From: Apoderus coryli
Taxonomy: Eukaryota; Arthropoda; Insecta; Coleoptera; Attelabidae
NCBI GenBank assembly: GCA_911728435.2
Contig: OU452200.1
Coordinates: forward strand, 22,335,715-22,399,714
Direction: 5' to 3'
Length of the DNA: 64,000 bases
The notes under the pieces are model-generated. The model was not told the origin of the DNA. It saw only the letters and a program-made list of their open reading frames with translations, and searched no databases. The position numbers and the translations under genes were made by a program. Shown here in pieces: positions 27,901 to 39,741 of the stretch. Numbering within the stretch: the stretch's first letter is position 1; every line of letters begins with the position of its first letter.

Positions 27901-29895
27901 CAACCGTAAATACCATAATGATGTGTTTGAGGTTGCATAAGTATAACATATTTTTTCTGACGTTAGTGTCACTTATTTTTGTTTGGTTGACACTTTCACG
28001 TCATAATTTGGTTTTATTTGTGTACATTAATAGCCTAACAGTTTTCAATTCCTATCAACATGTTGTTAAATTGTATTGTTATAAAATGGTTATTAAAAGT
28101 ATTTGTAGTAAATTTAGAATATGCCATTGTATATTTGAATTAATTTTAGTGAGAAATTGTTAATACCTAACCCAAACTGACACTATCAACAAAATAGGCG
28201 TTCAAAATGTGGACATACAGCCGTTTGTCGACTATAAAGTGATCAACAACGAAGCTATGCTCAGGCGACATAAACAAAATCATGATTTGGTGTTTAGAAA
28301 TTATGAAATTTCGTTCGGTTTATTATAATATTTTCAGTGTGTGTAGGTTATACCTATTAATATACCAATGTTTTTAAAATGTGTGTGATGATGCCGCCCG
28401 TAGCCCAAATTTAGTTTATTTATATAGTTAAATTACCTATGCACCTAACACAAAACTTTATTGAATTTGTAGTTTAAGGAATTTTAATTATTGTGTATTT
28501 AGAAATAAAAACATTCAGCAAGTAAGCGTAGTTATAGGTACGTGATTTTCTAGGTATAAGATAAATAAGTAGCAGTTTCAATTTTACTATAGGTAGTTTT
28601 TTATTCCTTACTTCTATTTATAATGGATACCTATTATAGGTATATGGCTACTTATTTAATTACGGTACAAAATCACATATCTATATTTAGTTTCATTGAA
28701 AGTTTTTAGTATACCTACTACGTGAAATTTTTGTAACAAAAACAGTAATGACAGAACTGAATCGGTACTTACTTGCATAGGTATATTTCTGTTTCTATCA
28801 CTTTGTTGTTTAATATAACCTTCATTACGTATTTGAAGTAGGAAGGTAGCTACCATTTCTATTTTCACTTAATGGTAGTTACATTTATTAGGTATTCTAC
28901 CTATGTCTGTGTTTGCAAAAGGTACGATTTCCCTGTAATTAGATATTGTTGTTGTTTTGATCATAATATAGGTAGGTAACAGCAACAACGAATGTATTAC
29001 ATTGTGTAGTAGTAGCACCGTAGATATAAAAATCGTAGTCTTAGTATAATTTCGATGGTAGTAGGTAGGTATTTAGTAGCCTAAAATATAAAATATTATG
29101 TAAAATACTTACTGTGCAATGTTTACGAATGTTGTTTACCTCTGCGGAAGTTTATGAGTGGCAGTTTAATTTTACTATAGGTAGTTTTTTATTCCTTACT
29201 TCTATTTATATGGATACCTATTATAGGTATATGGCTACTTATTTAATACGGTACAAAATCACATATCTATATTTAGTTTCATTGAAAGGTTTTGTAATAA
29301 ATTAACAGTAATGACAGAACTGAATCGGTACCAAAAGATGTCAGGTTACAACAATACATAACAATAACTTATGTCAGATTGATGGATGTACGAAGTTTCG
29401 AAGATTTTCCAACATTTTTAGTTTACAATTAAAAATGTAATAAAGGGCCGTACCATACCGTAAAAGTGCACTATCGTGTTTAGAACAGTGCCTAGTATAA
29501 ATCAAAATGCTTTTATTGTATGTGTGGATGTTGCAAAAAGGTAAATTTATTGATTTAGTAGTAGCATTTTTTGCAGTTTTGTGCTGTTGTTTTCTTGAAT
29601 TTCCTCGTAGAAAAAGTTATTCACCTCCTTCTCACACTTTAATTTCGATTCTGCAGAGGTATATAAATGATTAAAATACATAATTTTAATGCATTGAATC
29701 AGCTTTGATATATAGCCTATACCAGTCTTAAAAAACTAAAGTTTCGATATAAATATAGCAAATCAGTCGTTTTTTTTTTCCAATTTTAGACAGAGACGGA
29801 CTGTACACGTTTTATAAGTATTAATAACAAGAAATCCCTTCGGGATTCCCCAGTCGTTGTTTGGTAGTTTTATCTATGAAAAAAGTCATTGAGGG
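24949..29895 (+). repeat. 5-kb duplicon, copy 3
   Basis: Third tandem copy. It lacks the part of the body equivalent to about 15.5-17.6 kb but carries the longest minisatellite. A stretch at about 27660-27950 is not found in copies 1 and 2. Homology resumes at TTTTTTCTGACGTTAGTG (27951) and runs to GTCATTGAGGGTT (29895). Near its end it lacks the GGCATGG hairpin segment and carries a variant, GACAGAGACGGACTG, shared with the inverted partial copy at 30.24 kb. Confidence 0.88.
25155..27660 (+). repeat. 130-bp minisatellite, expanded array of copy 3
   Basis: About 19 units of 127-132 bp with the words GATTCACCCTGTATATAA, GAGCTTATAGTTTAAC and TTATTCAAAATATTAC. A variant GTTTGAGCTAATAG recurs near 25718, 26233 and 27141, about four and seven units apart, so multi-unit blocks were duplicated inside the array. 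Confidence 0.93.
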
Positions 29896-30239
29896 TTGTT
29901 TACGATTTGATATTTATTTTATAATTCTTTTTCTGTACATCAAATAATGTGCGCTGTTTTGGTATCTGGGAATTATATTCAAATTTCACGTTTAACTAGT
30001 CATGCGCGTAATTCGTATTACATGAGAGTGCGCGTTGGTTGGACGGTACCTTTTAATTCGCTCGGAGACGACAGAAAACCGTTTTCGTATCGCTAGTTTG
30101 TTTTTCCTTACGCATTAATAATAAAAACAATTATAATAGTTGGTTATATTAGATATAGTTATTTGGTAGTTACACTTTGCTGATAAAGAACAGAGGTGTT
30201 GTGGCGCTTGACACGGAAGGAAAGAATATCAATAAAACC
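29896..30239. other. Unassigned unique stretch between duplicon copy 3 and the inverted copy
   Basis: About 340 bp, less AT-biased than its surroundings in part (30000-30080), with no ORF above 60 codons and no repeat found elsewhere in the window. AATATCAATAAAACC lies at its right end. I see no gene here; it could be a promoter or leader of an unrecognised element. Confidence 0.4.
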
Positions 30240-30306
30240 CGTACAGTCCGTCTCTGTCTAAAATTGGAAAAAAAACGCATGATTTGCGTGCAAGTTGGCA
30301 TGGCAT

Positions 30307-31049
30307 AAATATAATTAAGTTGCTCTGACGAAGCTGACAATATGCTGATGGAAACGTTTGGTAGTAGAAATTTGACGAGCTAACTATTGCTCATATTTAA
30401 TAAAAGATATAGGAATATTTGGAGGCCACAAATCACTATACAGCATTTCCAAGATAAGATGGGAAAAATTTAAACAGTTTTAATACCTACGTTTCATATG
30501 AACTTTTTTCAAATTTGATAATTTATACTATTATATTTCGAACTATTAATTAGTTATTAAGTTAGTAAAATATTTTTATTTCATTTATTTCAAAATTAAA
30601 TATATACTTTTTAGGTAAAACCATTATTAAATCCACCAGTAAAAACGCGGTACCAGCAGTTTATTTTAGATTTAAAAGAGACTCCGTACAGTTCCTATTG
30701 GTACCAGGAAGTTGGAAAAGTACGCGATCCGGTACCCGGGTTACCTGTGGGTACTGATAGGTATTCTTTTACTTGTGGTACTCAATCAATGAAAGGTAAG
30801 TTTTAACAAAAATAAAAGAAATTTTAAAAGTTTTAGTCTTAATGTGAATATTAGAAATTCGAGCCGCATGATATTACTATTCTAGTTTAAATACGACATA
30901 GGTAACGGTCAAAATTATTTTAATTCAACCAGCTATAAAAAGTATGGAACAGTTAAAAAATTTTTCCAGATATATTATATTCAAATGCACAAAAATTCGG
31001 CTGAATTTGTCTTAAATGACAATAAATAATTTCTTATGGAAACCATTAA
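30307..31049. mobile_element. 743-bp segment interrupting the inverted duplicon copy
   Basis: It is bordered by an 8-bp direct repeat, CATGGCAT, at 30299-30306 and 31050-31057. No terminal inverted repeat is visible. Its left end carries a hammerhead-like word pair: CTGACGA at 30325 and GAAAC at 30351. Further in is a splice-bounded open exon (30615-30795). The 8-bp repeat may be coincidental, because the uninterrupted site in other copies contains several GGCAT words. The alternative is that this is host DNA and the duplicon pieces are the insertions. Confidence 0.45.
30615..30795 (+). CDS. Candidate internal coding exon, unassigned
   Basis: Bounded by a good acceptor (CTTTTTAG, ending 30614) and a consensus donor (AAAG|GTAAGT at 30795/30796). 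The 181 bp are open in one frame for 60 codons and less AT-rich than the surroundings. The product is rich in Y, P and G, with the strings SSYWYQEVGKVRDP and PVPGLPVGTDRYSFTCGT. This resembles the short proline-glycine repeats of ciliary proteins such as the EFHB/CFAP21 family, but I cannot confirm that from memory. No partner exons were recognised nearby. It may be a captured or stranded exon of a host gene. Confidence 0.4.
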
Positions 31050-31558
31050 CATGGCATGGCCCCAGCTGTATTTATCTCGAAACTTTAGTTTTTTAAGACT
31101 GGTAGAGGCTATATATCAAAGCGGATTGGATGCATTAAAATTATGTATTTTAATCATTTATATATCTCTGCACAAACGGAATTAAAGTGTGAGAAGGAGG
31201 TGAATAACTTTTTGTACGAGAAAATTCAAGAAAACAACAACACAAAACTGCAAAAAATGCTACTACTAAATCAATAAATTTACCTTTTTGCAGCATCCAC
31301 AAATACAATAAAAGCATTTTGATTTATACTAGGCACTGTTCTAAATACGGGAGTGCACTTTTACGGTATGGTACGGCCCTTTATTACATTTTTAATTGTA
31401 AACTAAAAATGTTGGAAAATCTTCGAAACATCGTACATCCATCAATCTGACATAAGTTATTGTTATGTATTGTTGTAACCTGACGTCTTTTGGTACCCAT
31501 TCAGTTCTGTCATTACTGTTTTTGATTTCTGTCATTACTGTTTTTGTTACAAAAAAGG

Positions 31559-34500
31559 TCAGGTGACTGACTCAGTCGATTTATCAGACTCACTTAGTAA
31601 ATCTATACTAACATTATTCGAATCGGTATCCTCGTCATTATATAATACAGGCAAATATACATATTTTCCGTTATGCAACTGGTCATTATCACTAACATTA
31701 CTAGAACTAGAAGATGGGAGAGTGTTCATCATTTCTAAAGGTTTTTTATATAATTTAATAAATTATTCATTACGGATTAACACCCTTCCATCTTTAAACT
31801 TTACACTATACGCTCGAATACCCAGTTTTTCTAATATTACAGCCTCTCTCCAGCAGTCATTAGGATATTTTTTTACTAATACATCACAGCCCATATCAAA
31901 ATCAGGTCGTAATTTTACGCCTTTTTTGTCTTATCTTAGAGTTCTTAACATGATTATCAAATCTTGCTTTATTATACAATTTAGGTTCAAAATGAGATGC
32001 CTGAATTGGAATCAAGTCCTTAAGATTTCTATTGAATAAAATATTCGCTGGAGAGCTTTGTCCTTCTAAAGGAGAATTACGATAATTTAACAAACCTAAA
32101 TAAGGATCAGTATTGTCATCTTTACATTTCCTTAAAATTGATTTAATGGTCTGAACTGCTCTTTCCACAGCTCCGTTACTTTGAGGTTATCTCGGCGATG
32201 TTACAATGTGTTGAAATTCCCAATTTCTTAAAAATCAAACTCGAAAATTCAGGACCTCCATCCGAAACACACATGGTAGGTATCCCGTGACACGAAAAAA
32301 CAGGTTTCAAATTGACGATTACATTTTCACTAGTTAGATCCTAATTCAGATTCTTAATCTCAAAATACTTAGAATAATAATCAAGAACAACCAGAAATGC
32401 ACTATTATCAAAATGAAATATATCTACACCTACTTTGTACCAAGGAATATGTGGCACTTCATGAGATATCATAGGCCCCGGAGGATTAGATTTTTGATGT
32501 CGTTGACAGACGTCACAGGCCAAAACCATGTCGGATATAGACTTATTCATACCAGGCCAGTAAAAAGAATTATTAGCTTTATTACATATTTTATTTACTC
32601 CTAGGTGGCCCAGATGTAACTTTTCAAGAAACTCTCTTCTAAGAGCTAGCGGTACTATAAATTTTGTCCCCTTATACAAAAGATCATCAGCCTCCGTTAT
32701 TTCTGCTCTAAATCTAAAATAAAACCTTATATTTTCTGGTACGGCCGTAATGTTATTTGGCCAACCGACTTTAATTTGATTTTTTAAAACGGATAGTTCT
32801 GTATCTTTAGATGTTAGCATTTTAATCTGTTCTCTTTTTTCGTTAGTTACATTTAAAAACCCAGACACTAAGCAAACTTGTTCGTCTATCTCTAGATCAA
32901 TATTATCTTCAAATATTTTGTTTTCATAAGCGCGAGACAGAGTATCAGCAACTATAAGTTCTTTTCCAGGTCTGTAAACCAGATCAAAATCATATTTTCT
33001 AAGCTGAATAAGCATACGCTGTAGCCTAGCAGGACACGAATTAATAGGTTTCTTTATAATTGAAATTAAGGGCTTATGATCAGTCTCAACCACAAATCTC
33101 CTAGCGAAAACATATTGATGGAACTTAATGCAGCCAAAAAGTATACTATATAACTCCTTTTCAATTTGTGCATTTCTTTTTTGACACTCAGTGAATGCTC
33201 GACTTGCATAGGCAGAAGGAACGCCATCTTCAACAATTGCTGCCCCATACCATTCTGAGAAGCATCCACGGTGATGGTAACAGGCAGATTAGGGTCGAAA
33301 AATCTAAGTGCCGGGGTTTGACTGACAATATCCCTCAACATATCAAAACATTTTTGTTGTTCTGCAGCCCAAACGAAACACAAGTCCTTTTTTAGAAGAT
33401 TTCGCAATACTGACGTCTTCTCGGATAGATAAAATTTGATAAATCTACCTACATAGTTTACTAAACCTAGGAATTTCTGTACATCCTGCTTATTTTGAGG
33501 GGTCGGCATATTTTTTATTGCCTCTACTTTTGTATCATCGGGTGCTATACCTCCATCGGAAAAAACGTGACCCATATAGCTAACCTTACTCAAACCGAAT
33601 TTACACTTAGTCTTATTAAATCTGATATTATACTGTTTAGCCCTCTCAAAAATTGTTGACAAAGTTTTCAGGTGACAAAGCATGTCGCCAGAATAGACAA
33701 TTATGTCATCGATGTACACGTCACAACCCTCAATATTTCCAAAAGTTTCCGCAATACGTTCCTGAAACACCTCGGGTGCACTTGCCAATCCATACGGCAA
33801 CCTTAGAAAACGATATCGCCCCATGTGTGTTGCGAAAGTACATAGTTTCGAACTCTCATAATCAAGTTTAATTTGCATGAAACCCTGGGAAGCATCCAGA
33901 GTACTGAATACTTTACAACCCGCAAACTTGGAAGTTAATTCCTCAATTGTTGGGATATGGAAATAATGCCTTTTTATATACTTATTGAGAGCAAATGGAT
34001 CTAAACATATTCTAATTGTATTTGTGAAACGTTTATGGACCAGTACAATTGGATTAACCCACTCAGCACTACCTTCGTCCCTAACTATCATTCGATCCCT
34101 CTCTAACTGATTCAAACTCTCTCGCAATTTTTCCTGAACAGCAAAAGGTACTCTTCTAGGCAAGCAAGCCAACGGCTTTGCATCTGCTTTTAACTCAATG
34201 TGGTAGGGTTTCTTTAGACAGCCTACCCCACTAAATAGAAAATCGTATTTATTTATTAAACTACGAAAATCCGCAGCGGGAAAATGCCCGATTTTGTCCA
34301 CTGAATGTATATTTATCAACTGAAACTGCTGACACGCTTTGAGACCTAACAAGCAACAACTATCCAAATCAACAGCATAAAAATTTAAAGCTTTTTCGAT
34401 ATTATTATATGTACAATTTAAATAACATTCTCCGATTATCGGCAGAGGATCTCCAGTATAAGAGGCCAAAGACACACCAGTTTGTTTCAAATTATTAAAA

Positions 34501-34636
34501 TCAAAATCAATCTTACGTAATATTCCAACAGGTATAATATTAGCCATAGACCCCGTGTCAACTTTCATCCGTACTATAAAAGTTTTCAGACTTATTATTA
34601 TAATAAGTCCCTTTTATTGACGTTGCAGGAAGATGA
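31559..34636 (-). pseudogene. Ty3/gypsy pol remnant (protease, RT, RNase H, integrase)
   Basis: Domains follow in order on the minus strand. The protease motif DTGS is at codons 4-7 of the 500-codon frame 34568-33066. The RT has catalytic YIDD at residues 285-288, with LDASQGFMQIKL upstream. RNase H starts with VTITVDAS and is then frameshifted. The frame 33093-32341 resumes RNase H and carries the integrase zinc finger (H160, H163, C193, C196) and the first catalytic Asp (about residue 224). A stop codon at 32341-32343 follows, then the second catalytic Asp region, a frameshift near 32165, and the catalytic Glu region in 32168-31902. The C-terminal integrase region has another stop near 31760 and ends at the TGA 31559-31561. 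Similarity continues upstream of 34568 in shifted frame to about 34636. It is inactive as read. The family is Ty3/gypsy; the clade is not assigned. Confidence 0.93.
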
Positions 34637-35128
34637 TTTTTTTTTTTTTGTAAAATAATCCATTTCTTACGAGGAGTGTAGATGATATGAATAAAACACG
34701 TCTACTCCACAAAATTACGCATGTAATTCAAATACAAACAGCAATCACGATACATGTTTCGAGGTCATCAACCTCATCATCAGTGGTTTTTTACAGTTTA
34801 CAAACTATACAAATCGGACATTAATTGGCTGAGCAATTATAAATTAATACGTCTGAAAGGAATACGAAAATATTTTGGATGAATGTAACGTCGAGCATAA
34901 AAAGAATAGTTACTACATTGTGGAAAAAATAATTTTATGGATACAAATCAATTATTAAAAAATTTTTATGTTAGAAACACAAGATTATGTTTACTTGTGT
35001 TTTTTCCTTTTTCTTTTTCGCATAATATGCGATAGTTTCAACTGATTACTCAAAAATTACAAAAATTATTTTATATTGTTTGATACCATTATCATGTGGT
35101 TGAAATAATGATTTGCAATTTCTAATAA
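34637..35128 (-). mobile_element. Retroposon of about 490 bp inserted in the gypsy element
   Basis: On the minus strand it ends in a poly(A) run (T13 at 34637-34649 on the plus strand) exactly where gypsy pol similarity stops. Its 5' end lies near 35128, where the gag zinc-knuckle frame breaks off. It carries a hammerhead-like arrangement: CTGATGA (complement of 34777-34783), a GAGGT/ACCTC stem and GAAAC (complement of 34756-34760). No ORF is present. It fits a short non-autonomous retroposon or a Penelope/retrozyme-type relic. No target duplication could be recognised. Confidence 0.55.
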
Positions 35129-35223
35129 TATGAGAAGTGGTTCATACCACCACACTTGTTGCATTTTTGACCATAGGCTGGGCATTTACCATAACCATGA
35201 AGTCTGCTGCATCTCCTACACTT
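35129..35223 (-). pseudogene. Gypsy gag zinc-knuckle fragment
   Basis: The minus-strand frame encodes a nucleocapsid-type zinc finger, CRRC...H....C, followed by the start of a second one (CNKCGGMNH). It is cut off at both ends: upstream by the terminus of the 13.8-kb TIR element (35224) and downstream by the retroposon at 35128. The phase of this fragment agrees with the gag fragment ending at 49049 once one copy of the 2-bp target duplication is discounted. The two are therefore parts of one gag gene. Role in the intact family: binding and packaging of the genomic RNA. Confidence 0.85.
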
Positions 35224-35289
35224 CCCTGTTGAAAATGCCAGATAGAACCATATAAAAAAAAAAATTAATATGAATTAATACGGTTCATA

Positions 35290-37523
35290 GTGTGTATTTG
35301 AAACAGCAATTCCAAACTAAAAACATATTTGAAATAATTAGTATGAATCAGGAATACCCACAAGAATCCAATAAAATCTTAAATGGATTTAATATGGTTT
35401 TATAAGCAAATCCAAATGCAAAAGCTATTGGGATTAATTTGTAGTTATCAGTTTCTATCAGGATTGCCCAATAGAATCTGTTTACATTTAGAACGGATTT
35501 AATATGGTTTTATAAGTAAATCCAAATGCAAAAGTTATTGGGATTAATTTGTAGTTATCAGTTTCTATCAGGATTGCCCAATAGAACCTGTTTACATTTA
35601 GAACGGATTTAATATGGTTTTATAAGCAAATCCAAATGCAAAAGTTATTGGGATTAATTTGTAGTTATCAGTTTTTATCAGGATTGCCCAATAGAACCTG
35701 TTTACATTTAGAACGGATTTAATATGGTTTTATAAGCAGATCCAAATGCAAAAGCTATTGGGATTAATTTGTATTTATCAGATTCTATCAGGATTGCCCA
35801 ATAGAACCTGTTTACATTTAGAACGGATTTAATATGGTTTTATAAGCAAATCCAAATGCAAAAGCTATTGGGATTAATTTGTAGTTATCAGTTTCTATCA
35901 GGATTGCCCAATAGAACCTGTTTACATTTAGAACGGATTTAATATGGTTTTATAAGCAAATCCAAATGCAAAAGCTATTGGGATTAATTTGTAGTTATCA
36001 GTTTCTATCAGGATTACCCAATAGAACCTGTTTACATTTAGAACGGATTTAATATGGTTTTATAAGCAAAGCCAAATGCAAAAGCTATTGGGATTAATTT
36101 GTATTTATCAGATTCTATCAGGATTGCCCAATAGAACTTGTTTACATTTAGAACGGATTTAATATGGTTTTATAAGCAAATCCAAATGCAAAAGCTATTG
36201 GGATTAATTTGTAGTTATCAGTTTCTATCAGGATTGCCCAATAGAACCTGTTTACATTTAGAACGGATTTAATATGGTTTTATAAGCAAATCCAAATGCA
36301 AAAGCTATTGGGATTAATTTGTATGTATCAGATTCTATCAGGATTGCCCAATAGAACCTGTTTACTTTTAGAACGGATTTAATATGGTTTTATAAGCAAA
36401 TCCAAATGCAAAAGCTATTGGGATTAATTTGTATTTATCAGATTCTATCAGGATTGCCCAATAGAACCTGTTTACTTTTAGAACGGATTTAATATGGTTT
36501 TATAAGCAAATCCAAATGCAAAAGCTATTGGGATTAATTTGTAGTTATCAGTTTCTATCAGGATTGCCCAATAGAACCTGTTTACATTTAGAACGGATTT
36601 AATATGGTTTTATAAGCAAATCCAAATGCAAAAGCTATTGGGATTAATTTGTAGTTATCAGTTTCTATCAGGATTACCCAATAGAACCTGTTTACATTTA
36701 GAACGGATTTAATATGGTTTTATAAGCAAATCCAAATGCAAAAGCTATTGGGATTAATTTGTATTTATCAGATTCTATCAGGATTGCCAATAGAACTTGT
36801 TTACATTTAGAACGGATTTAATATGGTTTTATAAGCAAATCCAAATGCAAAAGCTATTGGGATTAATTTGTAGTTATCAGTTTCTATCAGGATTGCCCAA
36901 TAGAACCTGTTTACATTTAGAACGGATTTAATATGGTTTTATAAGCAAATCCAAATGCAAAAGCTATTGGGATTAATTTGTATGTATCAGCTTCTATCAG
37001 GATTGCCCAATAGAACCTGTTTACATTTAGAACGGATTTAATATGGTTTTATAAGCAAATCTAAATGCAAAAGCTATTGGGATTAATTTGTATTTATCAG
37101 ATTCTATCAGGATTGCCCAATAGAACCTGTTTACATTTAGAACGGATTTAATATGGTTTTATAAGCAAATCCAAATGCAAAAGCTATTGGGATTAATTTG
37201 TAGTTATCAGTTTCTATCAGGATTGCCCAATAGAACCTGTTTACATTTAGAACGGATTTAATATGGTTTTATAAGCAAATGCAAAAGCTATTGGGATTAA
37301 TTTGTATGTATCAGATTCTATCAGGATTGCCCAATAGAACCTGTTTACATTTAGAACGGATTTAATATGGTTTTATAAGCAAATCCAAATGCAAAAGCTA
37401 TTGGGATTAATTTGTAGTTATCAGTTTCTATCAGGATTGCCCAATAGAACCTGTTTACATTTAGAACGAATTTAATATTGTTTTATAAGCAAATCCAAAT
37501 GCAAAAGCTATTGGGATTAATTT
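35290..37523 (+). repeat. 110-bp tandem array, left part
   Basis: About 20 units. GCTATTGGGATTAATTTG recurs at exact 110-bp steps (ATTGGG at 35427, 35537, 35647 and on). Each unit contains CAGGATTGCCCAATAGAACC, GTTTACATTTAGAACGG and TTTAATATGGTTTTATAAGC. Two unit types (GTAGTTATCAGTTTC and GTATTTATCAGATTC) are mixed in short blocks. The array is cut at 37523 by the Penelope pair and continues beyond it. Confidence 0.95.
37510..37523 (+). other. Left 14-bp target duplication of the Penelope pair
   Basis: ATTGGGATTAATTT, part of the 110-bp unit, ends here. The same 14 bp begin the right part of the array at 41905-41918. The phase of the array continues across, as expected for an insertion with target duplication. 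Confidence 0.8.
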
Positions 37524-38057
37524 TTCTTATTTATTATTCTTGAACCTTGTTCTTCAATTTCTTTCTTTTTTTTTCCTTTTCTTGGGATGAGGTTCACAAA
37601 TTTAAAAAAATTATTTTTTTTTGAAACTATTTTTTTATTCGTTTCATGTCATTTTTTTTCCAACGTTTCGACTAGACTCGGCTAGTCTTTTTCAAGAAAT
37701 TCTGAAATTTCGTCTACAATCAGTAACATAAAACACTTAAAAATATAACAATACATGCAATTACATAGATGTATAAACCATTACGTTAACACAAACAAAT
37801 ACAAAAAATTCCATTACCTTTTTTTTTCAATTCACAAACATTTCTTTTTCCTTTTTTTTATTATTACATTTTTTTTTAAGTAGGTACGTATACACGACCT
37901 TGTTCTACAATCTGACAATAAATTTTTAGTAGGATCTGAACAAAATTTTAAATGGCAAAACTAAAGTGTGATAAAATGATTAAAATTTTTTTTTTTTTTT
38001 TTTGTTGATACATAGAAAACGAGGGGTGTTCAGCAATTTTTGTTATTATTTATAGTT

Positions 38058-39724
38058 TTATATGATGTTATTATAGATCTGACTTAGGAATTGAATGTCT
38101 GTTCTGTCATTGATACTATGTTCATTCTTTTTGATGTGAATCATCTCCAGCATTTCCCTCTTTTTGTTATTGGCCTCCTTTAATAAAATTGAAGTGGCAT
38201 CAAAATCAAATTCATGGTTATAAGATTCAATGTGTTTTTTAAGAGCTGTTTTACCGGTGTTGGGATTCCTATGATTTGCAAGACGCTTCTCGAGATATTG
38301 TTTTGTTTGGCCAATGTATACTCCTTCGCAACCCTTACAAGGTATTTCATACACAACATGGGTATTTTTAATTTTTGGAGTTTTTGATTTTAGTTTAGTG
38401 TATACTTTTGATTTTAGAGTATTATTATTTTTGTGGCAGACAGTGATGTTAGGTTTTTTTAATTTACTTTTTAAACTTTCTGATAATCCTTTAACATAAG
38501 GGAGCGACACATAATTATTATTACTGTTTGCAAATAGATTGCTATTGGGACTCTCGTTATAGAATTTGTGAATTCTTTTTTTGAAAATTTTTTGTATTAA
38601 ATTTTGTGGATAAGAATTTTTTATAAGTGCATTTTTTGCTTTAGTAATTGCCTCTTCTCGATATTCGGGATCTGTTAACTTGATTGCTCCGTCAGCAAGT
38701 CCAATAACAACACTTTTTTTATGGCTAAACGAATGGCAAGAGTTATAGTTTACATATCTTTGAGACCAAGTCGGTTTGGTGTACCACATCGTTCGAATTT
38801 TATTATTTGTTCTAATAAGAGTGGTATCGAGAAAATTTATTTGGTTGTTGTTTTCAACTTCTATTGTGAATTGCAATTTTGGATGATAGGAATTGAAAAC
38901 GTTTAGGGTGTTATTGATGTGTTGCTCGGGGATCAAAGCAATACAATCATCAACGTATCTGAAAAAGAATACCGGCCTGGAGTGGAGTGACTGGGTAACA
39001 GTGCTCTCTAAATCCTCCATCACAATTTGCGCTACAACGCTCGATATGGAAGCACCCATAGCAACACCATCAACCTGTTTGTAAAGTTCGTTTTCAAATT
39101 GAAAATAAGTGGTGGATAAGGTAAACTCTATTGCCTTTTTAAATTCAGGGAGAGGAATGTCTGTATGTTTTTTTATTTCATTCCATTTTTTCTCGATTAT
39201 TTGGAGAGCAAGGTCTATGGGGATATTTGTATATAAGGACACAACATCTAGCGATATGAGGACGTGTTGATCTGGTACGTTTATATCGTTTATTTTCTTT
39301 TTGAAATCCCACGAATCTTTTATGTAGTAATCATTGTCATTAATTATGTTTTGCAAAATATTTTTTAAGAAGTCTGCTAGTGGCTTTGTCGGAGCTTCTA
39401 TACACGATACGAGAGGTCTCAATTACACGCCGGCCTTGTGTAATTTTGGCAAGCCATACAACTTTGGTGGTAAGGAGTTGTGCGTTACTAATTTTTTTGC
39501 CAGAATCGGAGAGATGTAACCTTTTTCCTCCCAGTCTTTTATGAATTTATTTTGTTTTGTTTGGAAAGACTCCGTTGGATCGCGGTTAATTTTTTGATAT
39601 GTGGAATCATCGGTAAGTAAATTATTCATCTTTTGAATGTATTCAGTTTTTTCCATGATAACAGTTTTATTTGATTTATCTGGCAAGAGAATGACAATGT
39701 CAGGATTGTTCCTTAAGAATAGTT
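38058..39724 (-). pseudogene. Penelope-like RT/GIY-YIG ORF, copy A (5'-truncated, one internal stop)
   Basis: Frames 39686-39423 and 39422-38058 are the same frame, separated only by a TAA at 39423-39425 where copy B has a proline codon. RT features are GLPKLHKAG, the catalytic Asp in SLDVVSLYTN (residue 59 of the downstream part), MGASISSVV, and RYVDDC with YVDD at residues 156-159. The last 100 residues form a GIY-YIG nuclease: VYEIPCKGCEGVYIGQTK, EKRLANHR, and the Glu in REMLEMIHI. In this family the RT copies element RNA and the nuclease nicks the target. The N-terminal part is missing because the frame runs open into the dimer junction. Apart from truncation and the stop it is well preserved. 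Confidence 0.93.
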
Positions 39725-39741
39725 AAACATTAAAAAACCTA

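Larger units (their letters stand above)
30240..31556 (-). repeat. Inverted partial fourth copy of the duplicon end
   Basis: 30240-30300 is the reverse complement of the duplicon terminus (variant of copy 3). From 31051 to about 31556 the reverse complement continues through GGCCCCAGCTGTATTTAT, the ATGCATTAAAATTATG region and the CAGTTCTGTCATTACTG region (equivalent to about 18950-19410). The two parts are separated by 743 bp of unrelated sequence. A short word, TTTCTGTCATTACTG, is tandemly doubled near the right end. The gypsy pol remnant begins directly after it. Confidence 0.85.

Noticed and set aside
30299..31057. hAT transposon based on the 8-bp direct repeat
   Set aside because: No terminal inverted repeats, and the flanking site is rich in GGCAT words, so the 8-bp repeat may be coincidental.
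31563..32039. 158-codon plus-strand ORF
   Set aside because: It lies antisense to the gypsy integrase C-terminal region and shows no domain of its own.
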